A stretch of 64,000 bases of DNA from an uncultured Aquimarina sp. (GTDB lineage: Bacteria; Bacteroidota; Bacteroidia; Flavobacteriales; Flavobacteriaceae): the NCBI GenBank assembly GCA_947496355.1, contig CANMCO010000002.1, positions 434,001 to 498,000 on the forward strand. Direction: 5' to 3'. A program made the position numbers and the translations under genes. Shown piece after piece: positions 27,330 to 36,755 of this stretch (positions are counted from its first letter, which is position 1; every line of letters begins with the position of its first letter). Below the pieces are notes generated by a model, which had not been told where the DNA came from, made no database searches, and was given only the letters and a program-made list of their open reading frames with translations.

Positions 27330-28137
27330 AGAAAAGATAAAGGAAAAGCTGGGGCAACGTGCAATTAAACCTTCAGAAGGTTCTTGGCAACAATTAGCAA
27401 AAGAACTAGATAGTCAAAGCCAAAAAAAAGTAAGTAAAAAGATTTTGTGGTATAGTGTTGCAGCTATATTTGTTGGAGTTTTGGTTGTCACCTCAATTAT
27501 TAAAAGTCGCGGATCGTTTTCAGAAAAAACAGAAGATCAATTCGTTGATAGAAGTAAAGAAGTAATAAAACAGGATAAAACTGATGTAGTTCAGGAAGAA
27601 AATACAGAACAACAGATAATAGACAAACAAGGGGAAAAAGTTATAGAAAATCAAATTCTTACAAAGAAAGATGTGAGTTCTTCTGCTGTACAAAAAAATG
27701 TCATTTCAAGACAAGATATGCTTCCTTTAGAAAGGTCCAAATCCGAAAGTATAATAGTAGATAAGATAACGAAAGAAGAAAAAAGTAACCCGCAACTGGT
27801 AAAGAATGACGATATAATTGTTATTAAACAACAAGAAGGAGTACTGCCCGTTAATCCTGAAATAATACAGGATAAAGTGGCTGGTGTTGTCGCTCAAATC
27901 AAAGAACTACAAAAGAATGATGTTGAGGTCACAGATAATGAAATCAATAGATTGTTGCTTGAAGCACAACAAGAAATAGCAACACAAAAAATATTAAAAT
28001 CTAATACAGTTAGTGCATCTGCTCTTTTACAAGATGTAGAAGAGGAAATAGATGAAACTTTTAAACAACGTGTTTTTGAAGCGCTTAAGGCAGGTTTTCA
28101 AAAAGTTAAAACAGCTGTAGCAGAACGGGAAAATTAA
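27310..28137 (+). CDS. Single-pass membrane protein, probable anti-sigma partner
   Basis: The protein of 275 residues has a soluble N-terminal segment (about 1-44, FEEKIKEKLGQRAIKPSEGSW), one membrane helix (about 45-63) and a long charged, coiled-coil-rich periplasmic part full of Lys, Gln and Glu. The N-terminal stretch and position resemble Bacteroidota anti-sigma-like proteins next to ECF sigma genes, but the zinc anti-sigma motif is absent. The 20-bp overlap with the sigma gene suggests coupled translation. Its role as anti-sigma is inference. Confidence 0.7.
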   Translation: MAPLKFEEKIKEKLGQRAIKPSEGSWQQLAKELDSQSQKKVSKKILWYSVAAIFVGVLVVTSIIKSRGSFSEKTEDQFVDRSKEVIKQDKTDVVQEENTEQQIIDKQGEKVIENQILTKKDVSSSAVQKNVISRQDMLPLERSKSESIIVDKITKEEKSNPQLVKNDDIIVIKQQEGVLPVNPEIIQDKVAGVVAQIKELQKNDVEVTDNEINRLLLEAQQEIATQKILKSNTVSASALLQDVEEEIDETFKQRVFEALKAGFQKVKTAVAEREN

Positions 28138-28163
28138 ATTCATTCATCAATCAGATTTATAGG

Positions 28164-28185
28164 TTCCCTCCTATTTAGGAGGGAA
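28164..28185. repeat. Perfect hairpin between two genes
   Basis: TTCCCTCCTA (28164-28173) and TAGGAGGGAA (28176-28185) are exact inverted copies with a 2-nt centre. There is no T-run, so it is probably a dispersed palindrome or an mRNA processing/stability element rather than a terminator. Confidence 0.6.
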
Positions 28186-28211
28186 TGTATAGGAACAAAA
28201 TTCAATAAATA

Positions 28212-29279
28212 ATGAAGACAATTATTACAATTGCCACATTAGTGGCCATGACACTTATTGCTCAATTTTCAAATGCTCAAGAAGCGAATAAAAATGATGC
28301 TGTACAAGAATTAACAGCACAAAAAGAACGTGTTATAAATACAGAAAAGGAAGCACTTAAAAAGGATGTGGAAAGCATTAATGAAAGATTGATTAATAAT
28401 GAAATTACGAGAGATGAGGCTCAAAAATTGAAAGAAGATGCTGCTAAAGGTCATGCACTTAATATCGAAAACAGAATAGCGATTATAGACAATAAGATTG
28501 CACTATTAGAACGCAATGGATGGAAGAATGTAAATACTGAAGATCCAAAAATCTTTATAGGTCTTAATACGCAAGAAGAGAATGCTGATGTTATATTAGG
28601 GCTAAAGATCAATACAGGAAAGGAGAGAACTGTAAAATATGATAGAAGAACATCTTCAAATTTAGTTTTAGCTTTTGGACTTAATAATGTGATTGTAGAT
28701 GGGCAATCTTTGGATGATTCGGATTATAAAATCGCTGGAAGTAGATTTTTTGAGCTTGGGTGGGCTTGGAAAACCAGAGTATTTAAAACCTCCAATTTTT
28801 TAAGACTTAAGTACGGTATTTCATATACATCAAATGGCCTGAAACCTACCGATAATAGATTCTTTGTAGAAAACGGTGATCAAACCGAACTGCAAACGTT
28901 TGGCCTTGAGTTGGATAAGTCAAAATTTAGAATGGATAATATAGTGGTTCCTTTGCATTTTGAGTTCGGGCCTTCCAGAGTAGAAAAAACTGAAAAAAGT
29001 ATTAGGTATTATACTGCTCGCAAGTTTAGAATTGGACTAGGAGGATATGTTGGAGCAAATATTAGTACGCGTCAGAAATTAAAATATAAAGAAAATGGTG
29101 ACCGCATTAAGGATAAAATCAAAAGGGATTATAATACTAGTGATTTGATATATGGATTAAGTACTTATGTTGGTTTTGGTGACATGTCGATATACGCAAA
29201 ATATGATGTATCCCCGATCTTCAAAAATGCAGAGATTGATCAGAACAATGTGTCATTAGGATTACGTTTTGACCTTTAA
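28212..29279 (+). CDS. Secreted protein with coiled-coil N-part and beta-barrel-like C-part
   Basis: A 355-residue protein with a signal peptide (to about residue 22, FSNAQE). Residues 25-105 are strongly charged and helical, with AQKERVINTEKEALKKD and repeated Glu/Lys heptads. The remaining 250 residues alternate hydrophobic and polar residues and end VSLGLRFDL, an outer-membrane strand ending in hydrophobic/aromatic residues. It follows the sigma and membrane-protein genes by 75 bp and may be part of the same envelope system. No family name is recognised. Confidence 0.65.
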   Translation: MKTIITIATLVAMTLIAQFSNAQEANKNDAVQELTAQKERVINTEKEALKKDVESINERLINNEITRDEAQKLKEDAAKGHALNIENRIAIIDNKIALLERNGWKNVNTEDPKIFIGLNTQEENADVILGLKINTGKERTVKYDRRTSSNLVLAFGLNNVIVDGQSLDDSDYKIAGSRFFELGWAWKTRVFKTSNFLRLKYGISYTSNGLKPTDNRFFVENGDQTELQTFGLELDKSKFRMDNIVVPLHFEFGPSRVEKTEKSIRYYTARKFRIGLGGYVGANISTRQKLKYKENGDRIKDKIKRDYNTSDLIYGLSTYVGFGDMSIYAKYDVSPIFKNAEIDQNNVSLGLRFDL

Positions 29280-29382
29280 TCGATAAAATAGTGCATTTCA
29301 TTTTTTTGGTATTTCCAGAAATTACTCAAATATACTGGTAAAGATGTTTTCGAATTATCAATTAGGTGTTAGCTAATTATTT

Positions 29383-29426
29383 GCAAAAGCAGCAATGTAT
29401 TTACATTGCTGCTTTTGCTTTTTTTT
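29383..29426 (+). terminator. Strong Rho-independent terminator
   Basis: A 17-bp perfect stem: 29383-29399 (GCAAAAGCAGCAATGTA) pairs with 29402-29418 across a 2-nt loop and is followed by eight T. It ends the sigma/membrane/barrel operon. Confidence 0.93.
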
Positions 29427-29636
29427 CATGAATAGGTGATGCGTGTTGGGATATCTTTCCCTTGGTACATCTGTTATCCTACTGGATTAATGTGCTAATA
29501 ATCTTGGTAATCAGTCTGTTAAATAATTTACCGAAAAATTAAATTTGTTATATATATAAAACAAAGCAAATTCCTTATTCTAATTACGGTTTTAGCGTAA
29601 CTTTTTGATTGTAAGTATTTTATGACTACTTATTTT

Positions 29637-29666
29637 TTTGTTTCTAGATGAATTATTCTATATTTA
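29637..29666 (+). promoter_or_regulatory. Candidate promoter of the T9SS cargo gene
   Basis: TTTG at 29637-29640 and TATATTTA at 29659-29666 are separated by 18 bp; the -7 box departs from TAnnTTTG only at its last base. The start site would be near 29673, giving a leader of about 120 nt. Confidence 0.5.
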
Positions 29667-29793
29667 GCAAGTTAATAAATGGAGTAATTTCTTCTTAAAT
29701 TAATACAACATATTCACATTTATTTCCACGGTAATGTGATTAATAATACTAATTATGTTAAAATAGTAGAACAATTAACCAAATTTCACACAA

Positions 29794-32700
29794 ATGAAAA
29801 CAAAATTCTTTTATCTAACATTATTCATGTTTTGCAGTTTTGGACTGCTAGCCCAAAAGGGCACCCCAATGAAAGCCAGCTCAACTTCAAAAGCGGTTTA
29901 CATGAGAAAAATCCCTGCATTTTCTAAAATGCAAAACATCATTTCTGCTTCCGAGAAAAACAATGATGGTCAGGAGAAACGCAGAGGAAGAAATACTTAT
30001 GTTCCTGGTAAAGGACTTCCTGCTGCAGGTCAAAAAGATCCTTTGATGTTAACCCAGCAAAAATCTGCAAAGATGGCTATTTCTACCGAGGCTGCAAATT
30101 TTCAATCACATCAAGGTAATAGTACGCCTACGGATCCTACAGGTGCCATAGGTCCTAATCACTATGTGTATGCTTTTAATACTGGATTTGGGATTCGCGA
30201 CAGATCCGGAAATGTGTTATTAGCAGAGGCTTCTTTGGCTACTATCTTTCCTGGAGAAAGCTTAGGAGATCCAATTGTGGTTTACGATAATTATGCAGAA
30301 CGCTTTATTATTATGCAATTTAGTAATTCTCCTAATGGTATTCTTATTGCTGTTGGACAAGGACCAGATCCAGTTAATGATGGATGGTTTACTTATAGAT
30401 TTAATACAGGAACTTTTCCTGATTATGAGAAGTTGTCTATATGGAGTGATGGATATTACATTACAGCTAATAAAGATCAAAATGCTCCAACTACTAATGA
30501 TGTAGTATTTGTAGCAGAAAGAGATAAAATGTTAGTTGGAGATGCTAGCGCAGGTTTTATAGGTTTCCCTCTACCAGGGGCTGTAACTAGTGGATTCTAT
30601 AGCCCAGGAGGTTCTAATTCTACTGGACCAACTTTACCTCCAGTTGGAGCAAGTAACTCATTCTTATACTTACAAGATGATGGTTGGGCAGGAGTTTCTC
30701 AAGATCATATTAAGGTATGGACAACCGATGTAGATTGGACAAACCCAGGAAATTCAACTATTTCTCAGCCACAAGAAATTATTACAGCGCCATTTGATAG
30801 CGTATTTGACGGTGGATCATTTTCAAATTTACCGCAGCCTTCTGGTCCAGATGTTGATGGATTACAGGCTACAATGATGTACATGACCAACTACAGACGT
30901 TTTGGCACACATAATTCAATGGTTTTAAACTTCTTAGTTGACCTAGATGGTAATGATAATCTTTCAGGAATCCGTTGGTACGAACTTAGACAGACTGGTG
31001 ATAATCAACCTTGGACAATTTTCCAGGAAGGAACCTATGTACAGCCAGATGGTTTAAGTGCTTTTTCTGGAACTATGGCAATGGATGCTCAAGGTAATAT
31101 TGGACTGGGATATACTGTTGTTAGTACATCAACGTTTCCTTCATTACGTTATACAGGTAGGCTTGCAAGTGATCCTTCTGGAACTATGACTCTTGCAGAA
31201 CAAGTAGGTGTTAATGGTACTCAATCAGATCCATCTTCACGATATGGAGATTATTCACATATGACAGTGGATCCAACAGATGATATGACTTTTTGGTTTA
31301 CAGGAGAATATTTTGATAGTGGTTTTAGAAAAAATCATGTAGTAGCCTTCAAATTAGAGCCAGATACTCCTGATACCGAAGCGCCAACAGTACCAACAAA
31401 CTTAAGTGCTTCATCAGTTACAGAATCTTCTCTAACGCTTAGTTGGGATCCTTCTACTGATAATATAGGAGTAACGGGTTATGATGTATCTCAGGATGGT
31501 GTGGTAATAGGTTCTGTTGCAGGAACTAGTATCGATGTTACTGGGTTAGCTGCCAGCACATCTTATGACTTCTCTGTAGTGGCAAAAGATGCTGCAGGAA
31601 ATGAATCAGCGGCTAGTTCTACATTAACGGTGACAACTTTAGCTCCAGATACACAAGCACCAACGGTTCCTGCTAATTTGGTAGCATCAAACGTTGCTTC
31701 TAGTCAAGCTACTATTAGTTGGGATGCTTCTACAGATAATGTTGGAGTTGCAGAATATGATGTCTTACAAGATGGAGTTGTGGTAGATACTGTTACAGGA
31801 ACTACTGCTACTATTACAGGGTTAAGCGCAGAAACAACTTATTCATTTACGGTAATAGCAAAAGATGCAGCCGGAAATGCATCTGCAGCAAGTAGCGCGC
31901 TTAGTGTAACCACGACAGCAGCTTCTGGTTGTTTAAATGGTATTGCAGCTCCATATAATGAAAGTTTCGAAAGTGGATTAGGAGCTTGGACTCAGGATGC
32001 CGGAGATGACCTTAATTGGACAAGGGATGCTAATGGTACTCCGTCTAGAAATACGGGACCATCAAGTGCTGCTGACGGAACATTCTATCTTTTTGTAGAG
32101 GCGTCAGGAAATGGTACAGGATATCCTAATAAACGTGCAATCCTTAACTCACCTTGTTTTGATCTTGGAGCGGCAACTGCGGCTACATTCTCTTTCGAAT
32201 ATCATATGTTTGGAGCAAATGACTTTGGATCTTTAGATCTTGAGGCAAGTAATGATGAAGGAGTAACATGGACTAGTATTTGGAACAGAACCGGAAACCA
32301 AGGAAACTCTTGGCAAACTGCAACTGTTGATCTAGGAGCTTATGTTGGTACTGGTGTGCAATTACGTTTCAATCGTTTAACAGGTGGTACTTGGAGAGCA
32401 GATGCTGCAATTGATAATGTTGCTTTAACAGCTAATGGTGATCCAGGTGGTGACTGTGCTGACAGCGATTTAACATTAAGTATTACTCTTGATAATTACC
32501 CACAAGAAACATCTTGGACGTTAACAAATTCTGGTGGTACTACAGTAGCTTCAGAGAGTTATTCTACTGCAAATCCTGATGGATCTACAGTCACTGAAAC
32601 AATCAGCGGATTGGCATCTGGTACATATACATTAACTATTTTCGATTCTTTTGGTGATGGTATTTGCTGTGGATTTGGTAATGGGTCATATACATTATCA

Positions 32701-33042
32701 AGTAGTGCAGGAACTATCGTGTCTGGTGGAGAATTTAATAGCTCAGAGGCAACAGATTTCTGTGTTGAAGGAGGAGCTAGAACTTTAGATACTTATCCAC
32801 TATCAGATCTTGATGCTAATCAGAAATTATTTATGATATATCCTGTTCCAACTGAAAATATATTAAATATTTCAGTAGGTAAAACTCCTCTTCAAAATGT
32901 AGAGATTTTCTCTATGTACGGTCAGAGAGTGTATCAAGGAACTACAAATCAAATTGATGTGAGTAGACTTCCTTCAGGAACATACTTTGCCAGAATAACT
33001 GGTAAAGAGATTATGGTTACTAGAGCATTTACTAAAAGGTAA
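29794..33042 (+). CDS. Large secreted FN3/MAM-like protein with T9SS sorting domain
   Basis: A 1082-residue exported protein. A signal peptide ends near LLAQK (residue 21). Residues 95-520 form a repetitive beta-rich globular region with many Asp/Gly turns and no enzyme motif I recognise. Two adjacent FN3 domains follow (about 526-615 and 618-706), both opening with APTVP and containing SWD.STDN and VVAKDAAGN-like phrases. A MAM-like jelly roll (about 710-880) and a domain with IFDSFGDGICCGFGNGSYTL (about 886-995) come next. The last 75 residues, with YPVPTENILNI and SGTYFARI, are a type A T9SS C-terminal signal. It is probably an adhesin or an exported binding protein, anchored at or released from the surface. 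Confidence 0.85.
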   Translation: MKTKFFYLTLFMFCSFGLLAQKGTPMKASSTSKAVYMRKIPAFSKMQNIISASEKNNDGQEKRRGRNTYVPGKGLPAAGQKDPLMLTQQKSAKMAISTEAANFQSHQGNSTPTDPTGAIGPNHYVYAFNTGFGIRDRSGNVLLAEASLATIFPGESLGDPIVVYDNYAERFIIMQFSNSPNGILIAVGQGPDPVNDGWFTYRFNTGTFPDYEKLSIWSDGYYITANKDQNAPTTNDVVFVAERDKMLVGDASAGFIGFPLPGAVTSGFYSPGGSNSTGPTLPPVGASNSFLYLQDDGWAGVSQDHIKVWTTDVDWTNPGNSTISQPQEIITAPFDSVFDGGSFSNLPQPSGPDVDGLQATMMYMTNYRRFGTHNSMVLNFLVDLDGNDNLSGIRWYELRQTGDNQPWTIFQEGTYVQPDGLSAFSGTMAMDAQGNIGLGYTVVSTSTFPSLRYTGRLASDPSGTMTLAEQVGVNGTQSDPSSRYGDYSHMTVDPTDDMTFWFTGEYFDSGFRKNHVVAFKLEPDTPDTEAPTVPTNLSASSVTESSLTLSWDPSTDNIGVTGYDVSQDGVVIGSVAGTSIDVTGLAASTSYDFSVVAKDAAGNESAASSTLTVTTLAPDTQAPTVPANLVASNVASSQATISWDASTDNVGVAEYDVLQDGVVVDTVTGTTATITGLSAETTYSFTVIAKDAAGNASAASSALSVTTTAASGCLNGIAAPYNESFESGLGAWTQDAGDDLNWTRDANGTPSRNTGPSSAADGTFYLFVEASGNGTGYPNKRAILNSPCFDLGAATAATFSFEYHMFGANDFGSLDLEASNDEGVTWTSIWNRTGNQGNSWQTATVDLGAYVGTGVQLRFNRLTGGTWRADAAIDNVALTANGDPGGDCADSDLTLSITLDNYPQETSWTLTNSGGTTVASESYSTANPDGSTVTETISGLASGTYTLTIFDSFGDGICCGFGNGSYTLSSSAGTIVSGGEFNSSEATDFCVEGGARTLDTYPLSDLDANQKLFMIYPVPTENILNISVGKTPLQNVEIFSMYGQRVYQGTTNQIDVSRLPSGTYFARITGKEIMVTRAFTKR

Positions 33043-33074
33043 TATTTCTAAGTAATAAAATATAATTAGTTTTA

Positions 33075-33105
33075 GAGGCTATCGTAACAGATAGCCTCTT
33101 TTTTT
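33075..33105 (+). terminator. Rho-independent terminator
   Basis: GAGGCTATC (33075-33083) and GATAGCCTC (33090-33098) form a 9-bp stem with a 6-nt loop, followed by seven T. It ends the T9SS cargo gene. Confidence 0.92.
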
Positions 33106-33143
33106 ATTACCCCATCAAGATGATAGCGTTTCAAGAATTATAC

Positions 33144-33151
33144 TATTTTTG
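33144..33151 (+). promoter_or_regulatory. -7 element of dnaG
   Basis: TATTTTTG fits TAnnTTTG exactly and would start transcription near 33158, 18 nt before the dnaG ATG. Confidence 0.5.
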
Positions 33152-33175
33152 TTATTGCAAATTTGATATATTCAT

Positions 33176-35137
33176 ATGATCCATAAGTCCACCATAGATG
33201 CTGTATTTGAAAGCGCTCGTTTAGAAGAGGTAATAGGTGACTTTGTACAACTAAAAAAAGCCGGTAGTAATTTTAAGGGTTTAAGTCCATTTAGTGACGA
33301 AAGAACACCATCTTTTATGGTTTCTCCTGTAAAACAAATTTGGAAAGATTTTTCAAGTGGAAAAGGGGGTAATGTTGTTGCTTTTTTAATGGAACATGAG
33401 CATTTCACGTACCCTGAAGCTATAAAATATTTAGCCAAAAAATATAATATTGAGGTAGAAGAGACAGAGCAGACAGACGAACAAAAGCAACATGCAGATG
33501 AAAGAGAAAGTATGTATTTGGTTAGTGAATTTGCTAATACCTTTTTTCAGAATTCATTACATAAGACAGAACAAGGTAAGGCAATAGGGCTTACGTATTT
33601 TAAAGAAAGAGGATTTACGGAAGAAACTATAAAAAAGTTTGGATTAGGGTATTCCCCAGATTCTTGGGATGCATTTACTGCCGAAGCATTAAGAAAGGCG
33701 TATAAGCTTGAATATCTTGAAAAAACAGGACTTACAATTGTTAAAGAGGAAAAACAGTTTGATCGATTCAAGGGAAGAGTAATGTTTCCTATTCAATCTA
33801 TGTCTGGAAGAGTTTTGGGTTTTGGAGGTAGGATTCTTACTAACGAGAAAAAGGCCGCTAAATACCTTAATTCACCAGAAAGTGATATCTATCATAAAAG
33901 TAAAGTGCTTTATGGTATTTATCATGCTAAGCAGGCTATTGCAAAGGAAGATAATTGTTATCTGGTCGAAGGATATACAGATGTTATTCAATTTAATCAA
34001 ACAGGTGTAAGTAATGTGGTCTCCTCTTCGGGAACGGCTCTAACGTCGGATCAAATAAGATTAATAAGTAGGCTTACAAAAAATATTACGGTACTCTTTG
34101 ATAGTGATGCCGCAGGAATGCGTGCATCCATAAGAGGGATAGACTTGATTCTTGAACAAGGAATGAATGTAAAAGTTTGCAGTTTTCCCGATGGCGAAGA
34201 TCCGGATAGTTTTGCAAAGGAAAATACGTTAGAAGAGCTTACTTTGTATCTTCAAGAAAACGTGCAGGATTTTATTAGTTTTAAAGCATCATTATTACAA
34301 AAAGAGTCTAAGAACGACCCAATTAAAAAAGCCGAACTGATTAGAGATATGGTTACTAGTATCTCAAAAATCCCTGATGTAATCAAAAGAGAAATATATG
34401 TAAGAGAGTGTTCTCGTATTATGGATATTTCTGAAGATGTACTTTTTGATACTTTGGCACAAATGCGTAATGTAGATGTAAAGGATCAACGCAAGCAACA
34501 AAAAAAAGAACAAAAGTCATTAGAGGTTATAAAATCAGAAACTCAAAAATCTCCTAAGATTAACGAGCAGTATGAATTGGAACGAAAGGTAATTGAGATT
34601 TTATTGCTTTATGGGCAACGAGAAGAAGAATTTGAAGATTTAATTTTGAAGGAAAACGATGACGGAGAACTCGTTCTTGAGCCGGAAGTTCACAAAGCAA
34701 AAGTTTTTGAGAAAGTGTACTTGGATTTGCAAGATGATGAAATAGAATTTACTCATGATAATTTCAAGGGAGTATACACTATATTAATAGAAGCATTACA
34801 CCAAGGTGATGATTTTAAAATTGAAAACTTCATTAATCATATCGCTCCAGAAATAGCCTCAGAAATCACTGAAATAATGATGAATGAGGAGCGATATTTG
34901 CTTCATAGGTGGGTAGATATGGAGATTCATGTAAAAAAGAAGGACTATACCGTATCCCAATATGTTAGTGATATCATTTTAAATTTACGAAGATTCTTAA
35001 TCAACAGAAAAGTAGAAGAGCTCTCACAAGAAGTGAAAGCTCAAAATACAGATGATAATCAAGAATCTATGCAAGATATCATGGATTATCTTTCTTTAAA
35101 AAGAATATTATCTGAAAAACTAAATCGTGTTGTTTAG
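33176..35137 (+). CDS. dnaG: DNA primase with ligand-less zinc-finger domain
   Basis: A 653-residue replicative primase. The N-terminal CHC2-type domain (about 1-100) aligns clearly (NFKGLSPFSDERTPSF), but the four zinc ligands are replaced by Ser37, Ser40, Asp58 and Ser61, so no zinc should bind. The TOPRIM core follows with LVEGYTDVIQ near 262 and FDSDAAGMRA near 308. A helical DnaB-binding region forms the C-terminus. I recall the same change in other flavobacterial primases, so it looks like a lineage feature, not damage. It makes RNA primers at the replication fork with DnaB. It converges with the regulator gene on the other strand, overlapping by 4 bp. Confidence 0.96.
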   Translation: MIHKSTIDAVFESARLEEVIGDFVQLKKAGSNFKGLSPFSDERTPSFMVSPVKQIWKDFSSGKGGNVVAFLMEHEHFTYPEAIKYLAKKYNIEVEETEQTDEQKQHADERESMYLVSEFANTFFQNSLHKTEQGKAIGLTYFKERGFTEETIKKFGLGYSPDSWDAFTAEALRKAYKLEYLEKTGLTIVKEEKQFDRFKGRVMFPIQSMSGRVLGFGGRILTNEKKAAKYLNSPESDIYHKSKVLYGIYHAKQAIAKEDNCYLVEGYTDVIQFNQTGVSNVVSSSGTALTSDQIRLISRLTKNITVLFDSDAAGMRASIRGIDLILEQGMNVKVCSFPDGEDPDSFAKENTLEELTLYLQENVQDFISFKASLLQKESKNDPIKKAELIRDMVTSISKIPDVIKREIYVRECSRIMDISEDVLFDTLAQMRNVDVKDQRKQQKKEQKSLEVIKSETQKSPKINEQYELERKVIEILLLYGQREEEFEDLILKENDDGELVLEPEVHKAKVFEKVYLDLQDDEIEFTHDNFKGVYTILIEALHQGDDFKIENFINHIAPEIASEITEIMMNEERYLLHRWVDMEIHVKKKDYTVSQYVSDIILNLRRFLINRKVEELSQEVKAQNTDDNQESMQDIMDYLSLKRILSEKLNRVV

Positions 35138-35766
35138 TTAATATGTAATAGTCTGGATTGATGTATTAAATCGGCAAGATTATCTACTTTTAACTTTTTC
35201 AGCAACCTCGTTTTATAAGTGCTTACTGTTTTTTCATTAATAGATAATGTAGTTGCAATATCTTTGTTTCGTTTACCCGAAGATAAAAGATTAAGTACCT
35301 CTATTTCACGTGATGATAGCTTCTTATACTTTACAACCATGTTGTTTTCATTAGCATTTCCATTCGCTAATTGTTGCGTTAGATTGTCATTTAAGTATAT
35401 TCCACCTCTTGCAACACGTTCGATTGCTTTTTTAAGTGTTTTAGTGGGTACAGTTTTAGATAAATAGGCAGAAGCCCCAGCTTTTATTGCGCTTAAAGCA
35501 TACATTTCTTCTGGATGTGAGCTAAAAATAATAACTTTTATACCAACAAATTCTTTCTTGATGGTTCTTAATGCCATAATCCCATTGATCTGTGGCAAGT
35601 CTAACTCCATGATGAGTACATCGGGAGTGTCAGATTTAAGAACATCATACATTTCGTTTCCGTTACTTACTTTAGCAATGATCTCATAATCTTCAGAGTT
35701 GCGAAATAAAGAAACGATCCCTTTCCTGGTAATTGGATGATGGTCGGCTATTAGTACGGTTGTCAT
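35134..35766 (-). CDS. NarL/FixJ-type response regulator
   Basis: The 210-residue protein has a receiver domain (about 1-120), with the phosphoacceptor Asp near residue 54 in VLIMELDLPQ and Lys104 in YLSKTV, plus a LuxR-type HTH (about 145-205, LSSREIEVLNLLSSGKRNKDIATTLSINEKTVSTYKTRLLKKL). The usual acidic pair near the N-terminus is IADHHP, where one acidic residue is His, a change common in NarL relatives. Its kinase is not in the window. It overlaps the end of dnaG by 4 bp on the opposite strand. Confidence 0.93.
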   Translation of the reverse strand: MTTVLIADHHPITRKGIVSLFRNSEDYEIIAKVSNGNEMYDVLKSDTPDVLIMELDLPQINGIMALRTIKKEFVGIKVIIFSSHPEEMYALSAIKAGASAYLSKTVPTKTLKKAIERVARGGIYLNDNLTQQLANGNANENNMVVKYKKLSSREIEVLNLLSSGKRNKDIATTLSINEKTVSTYKTRLLKKLKVDNLADLIHQSRLLHIN

Positions 35767-35906
35767 TCTTGTTTACGATTGTTAACGTTAGATTAAATTA
35801 ATATTTAACATTCTTCAGGCTAGGGGTAATTTATAATCTTTGTGCAAAATTACTAAGAACTAGCTCTTGTAAACTTTTTTTTATTGATTTATCGATAAAG
35901 TGTTGA

Positions 35907-36695
35907 TTATAACAGACTAACGGGTATTTTACAGACCGGTATGGGGTTCATTTTATGCTGATTTACGGTATTTAGACGAGTGTAAATTTTAAAAACTTCA
36001 AGTTGTCGATCTTCGAAATCATCATTGTTTTTACCTTCATCTTTCATTTTCATAGCCCATTCTAATTCATCATAACTAGCTCCAATTTGATCTTCATCAC
36101 TTCTGCTATCGCCAAACAGCCCATCAGTTGGGGCGGCTAATTGAATTGATTTTGGAACATAGAGAGATTCACTTAATTTGTATACTTCGCTTTTAAGAAG
36201 ATCAGCAATTGGACTAAGGTCTACCCCGCCATCTCCATATTTAGTATAAAAACCAACGCCAAAATCCTCAACTTTGTTTCCGGTACCAGCTACCAAATAT
36301 TTATGTAGCCCTGCAAAATAGTATAATGTAGACATTCTTAATCGAGCTCGCGTATTTGCCAGAGATAAGTTAAGCTGAGCACTTGGATCTGTAGTTGGTA
36401 CTGCAGATTTGAACTCTTCAAATACAGGCGTAAGGTCAACTCTAATATCTGATACGTTCGAAAATCTTTCTTTTAATTGGGCAATGTGCTCTTGGGCCCT
36501 GTTAACCTGACTTTGTGCTTGATGAATTGGCATTTCAACACAAAGAGTTTTTAAACCTGTTTTTGCACATAGAGAAGAAGTAACTGCACTATCAATCCCT
36601 CCGCTTACACCAACTACAAAACCATTTATATTAGCTTTGGTTGCATATTCTTTTAGCCAATTCGTGATATGATCAATTACTTTTTCTGTCTGCAT
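35907..36695 (-). CDS. nadE: NH3-dependent NAD+ synthetase
   Basis: A 262-residue enzyme that amidates deamido-NAD with ammonia. The PP-loop SGGIDSA is at 31-37, and GTGNKVEDFGVGFYTKYGDGGVDLSPIADLLKSEVY near 155-190 carries the deamido-NAD site. The C-terminal loop reads NPIPVCKIP. It lacks the N-terminal glutaminase domain, so it uses free ammonia. It is divergent from gldB, an arrangement seen in related bacteria. Confidence 0.95.
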   Translation of the reverse strand: MQTEKVIDHITNWLKEYATKANINGFVVGVSGGIDSAVTSSLCAKTGLKTLCVEMPIHQAQSQVNRAQEHIAQLKERFSNVSDIRVDLTPVFEEFKSAVPTTDPSAQLNLSLANTRARLRMSTLYYFAGLHKYLVAGTGNKVEDFGVGFYTKYGDGGVDLSPIADLLKSEVYKLSESLYVPKSIQLAAPTDGLFGDSRSDEDQIGASYDELEWAMKMKDEGKNNDDFEDRQLEVFKIYTRLNTVNQHKMNPIPVCKIPVSLL

Positions 36696-36723
36696 ATTTT
36701 TATTTTTAATAGATTCTTTAATT

Positions 36724-36731
36724 TAACTTTG
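36724..36731 (+). promoter_or_regulatory. -7 element of gldBC
   Basis: TAACTTTG fits TAnnTTTG exactly and lies 24 bp before the gldB start at 36756, in the gap between nadE and gldB. Confidence 0.5.
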
Positions 36732-36755
36732 CGATCATAAAATTAATAAAAAAAG

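Larger units (their letters stand above)
29280..29793. other. Intergenic region with terminator and promoter
   Basis: The 514 bp hold a strong terminator at 29383-29426 and a candidate promoter at 29637-29666 for the large T9SS gene. No open frame with coding character is seen. The long leader of about 120 nt before the ATG at 29794 has no obvious riboswitch-like structure. Confidence 0.6.

Noticed and set aside
29736..29927. 63-codon plus-strand frame before and over the T9SS gene start
   Set aside because: It overlaps the signal peptide region of the large secreted protein in another frame and lacks support.
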